NCBI GenBank assembly: GCA_020719725.1
Contig: DYPU01000015.1
Span: forward strand, 1-42,370
Length of the DNA: 42,370 bases
Source of the DNA: Anaerolinea sp.
GTDB lineage: Bacteria > Chloroflexota > Anaerolineae > Anaerolineales > Villigracilaceae
Direction: 5' to 3'
Under the pieces are notes generated by a model. That model worked only from the letters and a program-made list of their open reading frames with translations. It made no database searches and had not been told where the DNA came from. The first letter of the stretch is position 1, and each line of letters starts with the position of its first letter. The position numbers and the translations under genes are program-made. Shown here piece by piece: positions 1 to 11,484 of the stretch.

Positions 1-36
1 TACCATAAAAAACCAAAATAAATTAGAATCGCTTAA

Positions 37-1362
<1,326 letters not shown>

Positions 1363-2173
1363 AAGAGTCCAGCTTAACGGTTCCCGCCATACAGGCAGTA
1401 TTCGCCTCGGATGTGCCGCGCGGCGCGGGATTAAGCTCCTCGGCCTCGGTCGAAATGGCCTTTGCCATCGCCTGGCAAACCCTAAGTAAATGGGAACTCC
1501 CGCCCATGCAGCGTGCCCTGCTCGGTCAAAAAGCCGAGAACCAATACGTTGGTGTCAACTGCGGAATCATGGATCAGTTCGCATCGGCCTGCGGCATCTC
1601 AGGCAAATTACTGTTGCTCGACTGCCGCTCGCTCGAATGGCAGGTTTTGCCCGTCCCCGAAGATGTGGCCATCGTGATTGCAGACACCTGCGTGCGGCGC
1701 AAACTGACCGATGGGGCTTACAACCAGCGCCGCCAGGCCTGCGAAGACGCGGTAAAAATCTTGTCGCAACACCTGCCCAGCGTAAAGGCGCTGAGAGATG
1801 TCAGCGTAGACGATTTCAACCGGCTCAGCGACCAGCTTCCGGGGGTGGTCGAGAAACGCGCGCGGCATGTGGTCGAAGAAATTGAGCGCTCGCGGCGCGC
1901 CATCCCTCTTTTGGAGCAAGGCAATATCCGCGAATTCGGCCAGATCATGAACGAGTGTCACGCCAGCCTGCGCGATCTGTACGAAGTTTCGATCCCTGAA
2001 CTGAACGTGATGGTCGAGATCGCCCAAAGCCTGCCCGGCTGCCTGGGCGCGCGCCTGACCGGGGCCGGATTCGGCGGCTGTACCGCCAACCTGGTCGAGA
2101 AATCGGTTGCCGAGGCCTTTGCTGCCGAACTGGCGCAACAATATGAAGGGAAAACCAGCCTGAAACCGGAGAT

Positions 2174-2521
2174 TTATATTTGCAAGGCGTCTGATGGGGC
2201 CCGGTTGGTGTAGACTCTAGCTAGGGTTAGCGTGAAAGAGCGATGCGGCTCGGCATGGTCGGCCACCTGGTAGCTGATCCCCGGCGTGAGAACAAACTTG
2301 CGGCCACCGGCCAGCTCGGTATGGAGTTCGCCTTCCAGACAGAGCAGGATGTGGCCTTTGGTACACCAATGGTCGGCCAGGTAGCCGGGACTATATTCCA
2401 CCATGCGCACTCGAATGTTATCGAACTGTTGTGTTCGCCAGGTTGCCGTGCCTGTTTCCCCGGCATGTTGTGTGGGTTCAATCTGCGACCAATCGCTAAG
2501 GCCAAAGGGGATGTTTTTCAT
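2174..2521 (-). CDS. cupin-fold protein (DHCW-motif-like), C-terminus overlapping 3' end of galK
   Basis: ORF with SPGYLADHWCTKGHILLCLEGELHTEL...GISYQVADHAEPHRS; 40 bp convergent overlap with galK. Confidence 0.75.
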   Translation of the reverse strand: MKNIPFGLSDWSQIEPTQHAGETGTATWRTQQFDNIRVRMVEYSPGYLADHWCTKGHILLCLEGELHTELAGGRKFVLTPGISYQVADHAEPHRSFTLTLARVYTNRAPSDALQI

Positions 2522-2967
2522 GTCCATGTTTGTGTTCCTGGCTTGGTTTTAAGGGGACATTTCTTCAACAGCATCAACTGTTCGACATCCCGCACCTCTT
2601 CTTCTGTGGTGACAGGAATGAACAACCATTTGCCGTCATGCAATTGGGGCGTGTCTCTTAACCTGCCGCCCGCCTTCGCGCCCAACTCCAGCGTCAGCGC
2701 TTTTTCAACCTGCTCTTTTCCCAGCACAACCTGGGCGACAAAACTTCCGCTTTATGGATACAGTGAAACCAGCGCTTTGCCGCTCTTGCGATACCACAAA
2801 TTCCAACCGTAATTTTTGCCGCCGTAGCTCAAATCCCCGGCTATTTGATAGTTATCAGCGATAAAGCCAATCAGCTTTGTCCAAAGCGGTAAAGCTGGCC
2901 CCAGCACAGATTCGATTTCACTTGCCAAAGGCTGCGCTAACTTAGCTCCAAAATAACTGATCGTCAT
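2518..2967 (-). pseudogene. DUF3788-like protein split by one in-frame TAA
   Basis: ORFs 2752..2967 and 2518..2727 are in the same frame; joined read: ...DLSYGGKNYGWNLWYRKSGKALVSLYP*SGSFVAQVVLGKEQVEKALTLELG... Confidence 0.6.
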
Positions 2968-3514
2968 GACAAATCATCCTTTTGCTTTCAAGCAGCCGTT
3001 AAAACATTTGCTTTTAGCCCAAACACTATACAAAACCTGCCACAGAAAAGTCACCTGACATGGGTCATCAACCAGCCCCTTGCCACTTTCAGCGAACTAT
3101 CAGACAGGTTCTTCAACGCCGCATCTGGTTCGATCCGCGTGCTGAAGGTCGCCTGCACTTTACATCATGGACAATTTCATCAACCAACATGAAGCTGTAT
3201 TCAACGCTACCTGAAAGCCAGGCTGCACGAAAAAATAAAGCAAAATAAGGCCCAAGACTCGCGGGAGAACGCCCCAGTTACGTTTTCGCCTTCTTTCTTT
3301 AAGTCTACGCGAACTTTTTTGCTCGGTTTTTAAGATTCAGGCCGGTTTTAAACCCAGCCTTAGCCGGTTAATATCGGCTTTTTGCTATTTTCGTTAAGCG
3401 CAAGTGGATTGAGTAATTTCAGTAGAGTCATCAATACAATGAATCATTTCTCGCGCTCAGCAACGAGTTCATCTTGGGTGTTTTCACAAAAAACGGCAGT
3501 GCCAGAAAAAAAAA

Positions 3515-4723
3515 TTATGGGACGTTCCAGGTTTGGCCGCCGTCATGGCTGACGAATAACTGGCTCTGAAAGTTTTCGTCGAAACCAAGCGCCCAGCCCG
3601 TTTGCGGAGAGACAAATTTCAACTGAGTTGGGCTAAATCCATCAGGCAGATTGGAACTAACCGTCTGCCAGGTTTGGCCGCCATTCGTGGTGGTGTAAAG
3701 CGCACTCTCAGCCCAAACCCAACCCGTTTGCAAATCGATAAAACTATAGGCATTGGCATTACCGAGCGGGTTGGAGGCCTGCCAGGTTTGACCGCGGTCG
3801 GAACTGCTAAAAAAGATGGCTTGTGAGCTATCTGGCAGGCTTAAATGAACCGGAATAAGAATATGCTCAACATTGCCGGAAAAAATAAGCGGAGTTTCAG
3901 TAATTGCCATATAGCCGCTGATAGTGGCGGGCAGCGGCAAGGGCTGGAGCGTCCAACTTCGCCCGGCATCAGGCGTGCGGTAGAAAAAGATGTCATTTTC
4001 AACGGGACGGCTGCCGCCGATGAAACCCAGTTGGGCATCCAGAAAAGCGGGCATGCTTTTTTGTCCGCCAAAAGGCAAGCTGGCCGTACTGGTTTCACCG
4101 GGAACATGAGCAAAGTTTTTTTGCCAGTTCTGGCCGCCATCCAAACTTTGATAAATAGCGATGCCTTGCGAGCCTGCCGCCGCGCCCAGGTCTACCGCCG
4201 CAAAGAGCGCGGTTGGGTTGAGCGCAATAATTTTTGCATTGCTAAAGGGGACATCGTTTTGCTGCCAATCTTGGCCGCCATTGTTGGTTTGAATCAGCCG
4301 CCCGGCAAAAGTTTCGGGGTTGGATACCAGCAAATAGATGGTTTCTGCGCTGTAAAAACTGGCGCTGACGGATGTCTCACCGGCATTAAACGGAGGCGAA
4401 AGTAGCTGCCAGGTTTGGCCGCCATCCAGCGTGCGATAAAAACCCTGCTCGGCCCGCCCCCAACCGTGGGATTCGTCGAATAGCGCAATTTCAATCAGCG
4501 CGGGCGCTGCAATCGCAGCCAAAACAGGCTCTTCGGTAACAGCCACAGTCGGCAAGGCCGTGGAGGTGGCGGTTAGGGCGGGAACCAGCGTCGGCGTAGC
4601 CAAAAGAATAAACGGAGTCTGGCTGGGCGCAGGCGCAGGCTGAGTAGGCTGAATCAGGCTTGGAACCTGAATACAGGCCGTCAAATTGAAGAAAATCAGT
4701 ACAAAAAGATAGAGTCTTTTCAT
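3515..4723 (-). CDS. lipoprotein with Asp-box/BNR (Ycf48-like) repeats
   Basis: N-terminal lipobox FFNLTACI; repeated GGQTWQ motifs (about seven). Confidence 0.8.
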   Translation of the reverse strand: MKRLYLFVLIFFNLTACIQVPSLIQPTQPAPAPSQTPFILLATPTLVPALTATSTALPTVAVTEEPVLAAIAAPALIEIALFDESHGWGRAEQGFYRTLDGGQTWQLLSPPFNAGETSVSASFYSAETIYLLVSNPETFAGRLIQTNNGGQDWQQNDVPFSNAKIIALNPTALFAAVDLGAAAGSQGIAIYQSLDGGQNWQKNFAHVPGETSTASLPFGGQKSMPAFLDAQLGFIGGSRPVENDIFFYRTPDAGRSWTLQPLPLPATISGYMAITETPLIFSGNVEHILIPVHLSLPDSSQAIFFSSSDRGQTWQASNPLGNANAYSFIDLQTGWVWAESALYTTTNGGQTWQTVSSNLPDGFSPTQLKFVSPQTGWALGFDENFQSQLFVSHDGGQTWNVP

Positions 4724-5952
4724 GCGCTGGCACCCAAATACTCAATAATCGTGGCTTCGCCCTGGCCGACCCCAACGCAGAGCGTTGCCAGGCCATACTT
4801 GACTGTTGAACCGGAAGCGGCGCGGCGTTTCATTTCGTGCAGCAAGGTGGTTAAGATGCGCGCGCCAGAGCATCCCAACGGATGACCTAGCGCAATTGCG
4901 CCGCCGTTAACATTATAAAGCGCCGGGTCAATCCGCAGGTCTTCAATAACTGCCAGCGCTTGCACGGCAAAAGCCTCGTTCAGTTCAACCAGGCCCAGAT
5001 CGCTGGCCTTCAACCCGGCCCGCGTTAATGCTTTTTGGGTCGCAGGAACAGGCCCCAGCCCCATCACGCGTGGCTCCACCCCAGCGGCGGCCATTGAGAC
5101 AATTCGCGCCAGCGGCTTCAGCCCAAGTTGGGCGGCTTTGGCGGCGCTCATTACCAGAACTGCCGCTGCGCCATCATTCAGACCAGATGAATTTCCAGCG
5201 GTGACGGTTCCACCTTCTTTTTTGAAAGCCGGTTTAAGGCGCGCCAGGCTTTCAGTGGTCGTATCCCGGCGCGGGCGTTCATCTTTGGTAACCAGAATCG
5301 GGTCGCCTTTACGCTGTGGCACAGGAACCGGGATCATCTCGTCGTTAAATTTGCCAGAATCGCTGGCAGCAATTGCGTTTTGGTGCGAACGGGCCGCAAA
5401 TTCATCTTGCATTTGGCGGGTCAGGTGTGGACGTTGAGCAGCGATGTTTTCGGCAGTTTCGCCCATGGCATCGGTTCCATACAATTCTTTCATGCGCGGG
5501 TTTGGATAACGCCAGCCAAGAGCCGTGTCATAGGCGGTCAGGTTGCCAAAGCCAAAGCCTTCTTCCGCTTTGGGCAGTGAATAGGGCGCGCGCGACATCG
5601 ACTCGACGCCACCCGCCAAATAAATATCGCCATCTCCATTACGAATGGCGCGTGCCGCTATATTAACCGCCGCCAAACCCGAAGCGCACAGGCGATTGAC
5701 AGTAAGCCCTGGCACGCTGGCTGGAATTCCGGCCAGTAACAAAGCCATCCGGGCCAGGTTGCGATTATCTTCCCCGGCCTGGTTGGCGCAGCCAAAAAGC
5801 ACTTCTTCCAGACTGGCCGGGTCGATCTGATTACGTTCCAAAATGGCATTCATTACCAGCGCGGCCAAGTCGTCGGGCCGAATTTTAGCTAAACTGCCAC
5901 CCAATGCGCCAATTGGGGTGCGAAGGGCATCGATTATGACTGCTTCTGGCAT
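4720..5952 (-). CDS. acetyl-CoA C-acyltransferase (thiolase)
   Basis: [64 protein letters not shown]; stop TGA overlaps the downstream lipoprotein ATG. Confidence 0.95.
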   Translation of the reverse strand: MPEAVIIDALRTPIGALGGSLAKIRPDDLAALVMNAILERNQIDPASLEEVLFGCANQAGEDNRNLARMALLLAGIPASVPGLTVNRLCASGLAAVNIAARAIRNGDGDIYLAGGVESMSRAPYSLPKAEEGFGFGNLTAYDTALGWRYPNPRMKELYGTDAMGETAENIAAQRPHLTRQMQDEFAARSHQNAIAASDSGKFNDEMIPVPVPQRKGDPILVTKDERPRRDTTTESLARLKPAFKKEGGTVTAGNSSGLNDGAAAVLVMSAAKAAQLGLKPLARIVSMAAAGVEPRVMGLGPVPATQKALTRAGLKASDLGLVELNEAFAVQALAVIEDLRIDPALYNVNGGAIALGHPLGCSGARILTTLLHEMKRRAASGSTVKYGLATLCVGVGQGEATIIEYLGASA

Positions 5953-5993
5953 GGGAATTCCTCCAAATTTGCGGTTCTTTGATCGTCAAAATG

Positions 5994-6023
5994 CCAAAAA
6001 CCACCCCATTTAGGCGGTTTTGG
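5994..6023 (-). terminator. putative intrinsic terminator downstream of the ABC-F gene
   Basis: minus-strand CCAAAACCGCC-loop-GGTGGTTTTTGG, imperfect stem. Confidence 0.5.
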
Positions 6024-6024
6024 T

Positions 6025-8028
6025 TCAGGCCTGTAATAGTTCCCAATCGTTTAGCTTCTCGTCCATTTCTTTTTGCACGGCTGCATATTCCGCGCCAAGC
6101 CTGATCACTTCGCCAGGGTTGTTCGATAAATTTTCTAGCTTTCGCCCAATTTCAGCCAACCGGGCTTCCAGGTCTGCAATCCGATTTTCAATTTCTTGCA
6201 ATTGGGCCTTCTTTTTTCTTTCTTCTTTTGCATTTTGCTGGCGTTCACGCTGTACATGGGTATCTTTGGCCCGCACAACTTCGCCTTCTGCCGAAACCAA
6301 TCCCGCCAAACGTTCACGCTCTTCTTTGCGCTGCGAATACGTTCCGTTAAAAACATCCAATAAAGGCGATCCGGCATCTGCCGGAATTTCCCAGATTTGC
6401 GTCGCCAATGCATCGACCAGATAGCGGTCGTGGGTGACGAGCAAAATCGTGCCCTGATAGGCTTCCAATACCTGTTCCAAAATTTCCTGTGATGGAATAT
6501 CAAGGTGATTGGTCGGCTCGTCCAACAAAAGCAGGTTGGTATCTTGCAGGGCCAGTTTTGCCAGGGCCAGGCGGCCCCGCTCGCCGCCGGAAAGCACATT
6601 CACCTTCTTGAAAGCATCATCGCCGCTAAACAGGAATTTTCCCAAATACTGACGAGCATCTGCTGGCAGCATGGTAGGCGCGGCGGTCTGAATTTCCTGA
6701 ATGAGTGTGTTATTGGGGTTAAGTCCCTCATGCGCCTGGGCAAAATAGCCAATATGCAGGCTTGCGCCAAGCATGGCTTCACCAGCCAGCGGTTCCAATT
6801 GGCCCAAAATCGTCTTCAAAAAAGTGCTTTTGCCCGCGCCATTTGGGCCAATCAGGGCGGCACAGTCCCCACGGCGCAATTCAATATCAGGACAGCGAAA
6901 AAGCGGTTTGTCCGGCCAGCCCACCAAAATATCTTTGGTGCGGATGACCAGTTCACCTGAGCGGTAGCCGCTGCGCAGGTGTAGATGGAGCTGCGGCGGA
7001 CGCACATCTGGCAGACGCAGGGCGCGCACCCGTTTTTCGGCCTCTTCCACCCCAAAGGAACTGGTGGTGGTATCCACCTGCCCAGCGGTTTCGCTCCAAC
7101 GTTGATTCATCACTGCGTCCATGCCAACCTGTTCAATGGCCTGCACCACTCGCGTCAGGCGGCGCAATTTCCCTTTGGCCTGCACTGTATTCTGTCCGGC
7201 AATATTTTTCTTAATATAATCCATGTCTTTGAGTAGTTTTTCTTTTTCACTGTCAAAGACCTCCTGACGGCGTTCCCAGCGATCCTGGCGCTGACGCAGG
7301 TAGTGGCTGTAATTGCCGCGATATTCTTCCACACCCGCTGCCGTCATCTCTAAAATACCGTTGGCGGCTTTATCGAGAAAATACCGATCGTGTGAAACAA
7401 TCACCGCCGCACCCTCCCATTGACTCAGGTATCCTTCCAGCCACTCGACCGCTTTCATGTCAAGGTGATTGGTCGGCTCGTCGAGCAGAAGCAGGTCTGG
7501 GTCTGAAAGTAGCAATTGGGCCAAAAAAGCGCGGGTGCGCTGTCCACCCGATAAGTGGTCAAGCGAAAGCGGATAGTCGGCGCTGTCAAATCCCAGCCCA
7601 CCCAAAACCTGACGAATACGAGCCTGGTAAACGTAGCCGCCGCGCCGTTCAAAATCATGTTGCAATTGGCCGTAACGTTCCAATATGGCCTGGTCGCCGT
7701 CGGCCATTTGATGTTCGAGCCGGCTAAGTTCTTCCTGCTGGCGGAGGATGTCGGCAAAAACGGATTCGCAGGCATCCCAAAGCGTTCCCGTCATTTTGAA
7801 ATCGGCTTCCTGCGAAAGATAACCAACCCGAACGCCCCGCGACCTGTGAACTGAACCAGAGGAGGCTTCATCAACTCCGGCCAAAATCCGCAAAAGGGTG
7901 GTTTTGCCAATGCCATTTGGCCCCACAATGCCCAGGCGCGCGCCTTTGGCAATGCCAAAAGAAAGATTGGCAAAAATATCGGCATGGCCGTAAGATTTGG
8001 TGAGGGCAGAAACGCTGATAAGGGACAT
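6025..8028 (-). CDS. ABC-F family ATP-binding protein
   Basis: two Walker A (GPNGIGKTT, GPNGAGKST), two LSGGQ/LSGGE and LLLDEPTNHLD motifs, no TM; start chosen at MSLISVSALTKSYG. Confidence 0.93.
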   Translation of the reverse strand: MSLISVSALTKSYGHADIFANLSFGIAKGARLGIVGPNGIGKTTLLRILAGVDEASSGSVHRSRGVRVGYLSQEADFKMTGTLWDACESVFADILRQQEELSRLEHQMADGDQAILERYGQLQHDFERRGGYVYQARIRQVLGGLGFDSADYPLSLDHLSGGQRTRAFLAQLLLSDPDLLLLDEPTNHLDMKAVEWLEGYLSQWEGAAVIVSHDRYFLDKAANGILEMTAAGVEEYRGNYSHYLRQRQDRWERRQEVFDSEKEKLLKDMDYIKKNIAGQNTVQAKGKLRRLTRVVQAIEQVGMDAVMNQRWSETAGQVDTTTSSFGVEEAEKRVRALRLPDVRPPQLHLHLRSGYRSGELVIRTKDILVGWPDKPLFRCPDIELRRGDCAALIGPNGAGKSTFLKTILGQLEPLAGEAMLGASLHIGYFAQAHEGLNPNNTLIQEIQTAAPTMLPADARQYLGKFLFSGDDAFKKVNVLSGGERGRLALAKLALQDTNLLLLDEPTNHLDIPSQEILEQVLEAYQGTILLVTHDRYLVDALATQIWEIPADAGSPLLDVFNGTYSQRKEERERLAGLVSAEGEVVRAKDTHVQRERQQNAKEERKKKAQLQEIENRIADLEARLAEIGRKLENLSNNPGEVIRLGAEYAAVQKEMDEKLNDWELLQA

Positions 8029-8200
8029 GGGTTTTAGCGCAGGCTGAAAACAACGACTGCGGGCTGAATTATACCCGCTTGTGATGGCGGCTTCCGCGTT
8101 GAAGTCCAAGCCAACATTTGGCAGGATCGTTTTTATGGCCGAAATTCCAGCGTGGCATAGAACATAAATTCAGCTATACTTGAACGAAACAGGAGTGACT

Positions 8201-9619
8201 ATGGCGAAATCAATAACTCGTTATGTTTGCCAGCAGTGTGGGCGCGTTTCGGCATCCTATATGGGAAAATGCCCACAGTGTGGTTCGTTTAGCAGCATGG
8301 TCGAAGAAATCATACACGAAGCCGGGCCAGAGAAAAGCCCCAACGCCGGACGCGGGCTGACGGGTCGGACTGCCCCGCGCCGCATCGGCGATATTAGCAG
8401 CAATTCTGAAGAACGCATCCCCGTTCCGATTAGTGAGTTTTCGCGCGTTTTGGGGGGTGGCATTGTACCGGGGTCTATTGTGCTGGTCGGCGGCGACCCT
8501 GGCATCGGTAAATCGACTCTGATGTTGCAAATGACCCTGGCAATGGCCGGGCAAAAGCGTGTTCTGTATGTTTCCGGCGAAGAATCCGAGCGCCAAATCA
8601 AAATGCGGGCCGACCGTCTGATGGAGCGTAGCGGCGATTTTCCTGACGGTTTGTTTTTGGTGACGGAAACCAACCTGCAAACCATTCTGGAGCACGTCCG
8701 CGAGGTGCGTCCCGATTTGCTAATTGTCGATTCAATTCAGACAGTTTACCTGCCAGAGTTGGATTCCAGCGCCGGGTCGGTTTCACAGGTGCGCGAATGC
8801 TCTTCGCAACTACGCGAACTGGCAAAATCGCACAATATCAGCGTCTTCATCATCGGCCACGTCACCAAAGAAGGCGCAATTGCCGGGCCGCGAGTTCTGG
8901 AACATATTGTCGATACAGTTCTGTATCTGGAAGGCGACCGCTTTCAAGCCTACCGCCTGCTGCGCTCGGTCAAAAATCGTTTTGGGGCAACCGCTGAAGT
9001 GGGTGTTTTTGAAATGCGCGAACGCGGCCTGGCCGAGGTGACCAATCCATCCGAAGCCTTTTTAGCAGAGCGGATGATTAACGCCCCTGGCTCGGCGATT
9101 GCCGTGACAATGGAAGGCACTCGTCCGCTGTTGGTCGAATTGCAAGGGTTGACTTCACCCACGCAGTTTGGCAATGCCCGCCGCACTCCCAATGGGGTTG
9201 ATTACAACCGTTTGCTGATGATTGCGGCAGTTCTAACCCGGCGAGTGGGCATTAAGCTGACCGAACAGGATATTTTTGTCAACGTAGTGGGCGGCATCAA
9301 AATCGACGAGCCAGCCGCCGACCTGGCAATTGCCGCGGCTGTTTCATCGTCGATGCGGGATATGTCTGTTCGGGCCGATGCCGTGCTGATCGGCGAAATT
9401 GGTCTGGCCGGAGAATTGCGCCTGCCCGGCCAAATGCCCGTCCGCTTGCGCGAGGCTCAAAAACTTGGGTTTAAAACCGCCATTGTGCCCAAACGCTTGC
9501 GCAAAGCCGAACCCTGGCCGGATAATATTCAAATTATTGAAGCGCGCTCTGTGCATGATGCTCTGGAAATGGCCTTTGCAATTGAGCGCGAACTACCCAA
9601 AGGCCGCAAAGTGGCTTAA
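8201..9619 (+). CDS. radA: DNA repair protein RadA
   Basis: N-terminal zinc finger CQQCGRVSASYMGKCPQC, GGDPGIGKSTL, KNRFGATAEVGVFEM; RBS AGGAG before ATG 8201. Confidence 0.96.
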   Translation: MAKSITRYVCQQCGRVSASYMGKCPQCGSFSSMVEEIIHEAGPEKSPNAGRGLTGRTAPRRIGDISSNSEERIPVPISEFSRVLGGGIVPGSIVLVGGDPGIGKSTLMLQMTLAMAGQKRVLYVSGEESERQIKMRADRLMERSGDFPDGLFLVTETNLQTILEHVREVRPDLLIVDSIQTVYLPELDSSAGSVSQVRECSSQLRELAKSHNISVFIIGHVTKEGAIAGPRVLEHIVDTVLYLEGDRFQAYRLLRSVKNRFGATAEVGVFEMRERGLAEVTNPSEAFLAERMINAPGSAIAVTMEGTRPLLVELQGLTSPTQFGNARRTPNGVDYNRLLMIAAVLTRRVGIKLTEQDIFVNVVGGIKIDEPAADLAIAAAVSSSMRDMSVRADAVLIGEIGLAGELRLPGQMPVRLREAQKLGFKTAIVPKRLRKAEPWPDNIQIIEARSVHDALEMAFAIERELPKGRKVA

Positions 9620-9627
9620 ACGAAAGG

Positions 9628-9670
9628 AACAAAAATCGCCGTTTCTAAAACGAAACGGCGATTTTTGTTC
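9628..9670. terminator. bidirectional terminator between convergent genes
   Basis: near-perfect palindrome GAACAAAAATCGCCGTTTC-taaaac-GAAACGGCGATTTTTGTTC. Confidence 0.9.
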
Positions 9671-9678
9671 CTTTTTTG

Positions 9679-11325
9679 CTATTCTTCGCGGCGCAAGCCC
9701 TGGCGTTGACGGGTTTGATCAATAAAATCGCGTACCAGTTTTTGGGGATGAGGCTGTGAGCCACCCATAATTAAATAACCGGGTGCCCAAAAATCACCCG
9801 ACGGGTTATCGCTCTTAATGCGCGGGAAATCCTTAAAAACACGCTCCGAAGTTTGCTGGCGGATGATTCTCATAATGTAGCCGGGCGCGGTGGCTGGCGG
9901 GACGCTCACCACCCATTGCAAGTATTCGGGTCGGACTGAAATGTGTTCAAGCCGCCAGCCAAAAGCAACGCAGACTTGCGGAACCCAGGCGGAAAGTTGG
10001 TCGGCCAGGTCCCCGGTCAGGTGATGAGTATCGAAGCGCGGAACCATCAGGCAGGCGTAGTTCAGGTTATACATGGCCGGAGAGGCTGGTTCGAGCACAA
10101 TCCGGTGGGCCACTTCAGTAACCGATTGCGGGCGAGTTTCCATGATGGAGAGAGGGTCCGGGCTAACTTTTTGAGCGCGAGTGGCTTCCAGTTCTTCGGC
10201 AGTCAGTTGGCGTTCTTTTTCAGCCTGGGAGCGGTTCAGTCGGGTTTGATCCAGGGCCGGGTTGGCCTGACGGCGCACCGCAGGTGAGCTTTCCCGGCTA
10301 AATTCGGGAGCAAACATGGGATGGGTGGTAACGAGCGGTTCTAAATCGGGCAAGGGGCGCGCCTGGGTACGAACAGAGGTCGATTTCTGTTCCCAGTGCA
10401 ATGGAAGCGAACTGCCTTTGGGGGGCAAGGGCGGCGGAACATCCCCTAAAAGGTCTGAAATGGGAGGCAAGTCTTCCAGTTCTTCATCTTCTGGCAGCAT
10501 TGCTTCTGGCTTTTGGCTGGAAAAAAGCGAAACCTGGCTGGTATGTTCGGGTGAAACTTCGGACAGGGAGCGCACAAGCTGACCAGCCTGGCTGCGGATG
10601 GTACTTAGAGGGGTCTCGGCATCAAAAACCAGCGCCAGCACCATTGAAGCAGTCAGGCGACGGGCGTAGAGCATGTGCTGGGCTTCGGTGCTTTCCAGGT
10701 GAATGAAGCGCAGTAAATCGCTTTGCGATTGGGTATCCCAATATTTTTGGACAGAGCGCGCCAGTTCTTGGGCGGCTTCGCGCGAGAGTTGACCAGCGTA
10801 GGCCCATAGTTCATTTTGACGGGTGATCAGCGCGGCTTGGGCGGAAGATTCGAGCATTAGCCGGGTTAAATGGCGCGCGGCGCGGCTGACATCTTTCAGC
10901 CAATCCAGGTCTTCGTCGGGCAGGGCAGGGTTGGTCGAAACGGCGAAACCGGCAACGGGTGGAGTGTCGCGCAGTGTGAATTGAGCGAGCAGCTTTTGCA
11001 AGTCGGGCAAGGAAACGGGTTTGGTCAGGGTGGCGCGTAAGGGTAAATCCTGTAAACGAGCCGTTTTTTGACCGGCATTGGCAATCAGTATCAGGCTAAC
11101 ATCCGCTTTGATTTGACGCAAGGCCAGCCCAATATCCAGCACGGAGATATCAGCATCTTCCAGGTCAGCATCAAGCAAAACGGGCAGGGGTTGGCTGGTT
11201 TGGCGCACAAACTGAATTGCTTCAGAAAAATCTGAAGTGATGGAAACCTGATGGGAGGGCAATCCCTGAGCGATGAGATTTCCAAAACTGGGTTGTGGAG
11301 ATAGCACTAAAAGGGGATTTGCCAT
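9679..11325 (-). CDS. receiver-like + Roadblock/LC7-like + degenerate Y1 (IS200-type) transposase-domain protein
   Basis: N-term MANPLLVLSPQPSFGNLIAQGL...LLDADLEDADI...LTKPVSLPDLQKLL; middle ALITRQNELWAYAGQLSREAAQELARSV...; C-term YNLNYACLMVPRFDTHHL...GWRLEHISVRPEYLQWVVSVPP...IRQQTSERVFKDFP...FWAPGYLIMGG...LVRDFIDQ. Confidence 0.75.
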   Translation of the reverse strand: MANPLLVLSPQPSFGNLIAQGLPSHQVSITSDFSEAIQFVRQTSQPLPVLLDADLEDADISVLDIGLALRQIKADVSLILIANAGQKTARLQDLPLRATLTKPVSLPDLQKLLAQFTLRDTPPVAGFAVSTNPALPDEDLDWLKDVSRAARHLTRLMLESSAQAALITRQNELWAYAGQLSREAAQELARSVQKYWDTQSQSDLLRFIHLESTEAQHMLYARRLTASMVLALVFDAETPLSTIRSQAGQLVRSLSEVSPEHTSQVSLFSSQKPEAMLPEDEELEDLPPISDLLGDVPPPLPPKGSSLPLHWEQKSTSVRTQARPLPDLEPLVTTHPMFAPEFSRESSPAVRRQANPALDQTRLNRSQAEKERQLTAEELEATRAQKVSPDPLSIMETRPQSVTEVAHRIVLEPASPAMYNLNYACLMVPRFDTHHLTGDLADQLSAWVPQVCVAFGWRLEHISVRPEYLQWVVSVPPATAPGYIMRIIRQQTSERVFKDFPRIKSDNPSGDFWAPGYLIMGGSQPHPQKLVRDFIDQTRQRQGLRREE

Positions 11326-11484
11326 AATTAAAAGTTTATCACGCCCTGGCGGGCGCGGCAACCATAAATGAGAGCTGGATTGTTTCAATTTCACAACAAA
11401 AATGGCAAACGAGTTGTCTGACAATCTTGATTTTGATTGCCATTTATGCTATGTTTAGCCAATCTTTTTTTTGATGAGGCTTGT

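Noticed and set aside
1490-1885. 131 aa ORF overlapping galK in another frame
   Set aside because: Overlaps an intact galactokinase and has no recognisable domain.
3060-3248. 62 aa ORF between the DUF3788-like gene and the Asp-box lipoprotein
   Set aside because: No family similarity recognised and no convincing RBS; the region 2.97-3.51 kb is left as unexplained intergenic or degraded sequence.
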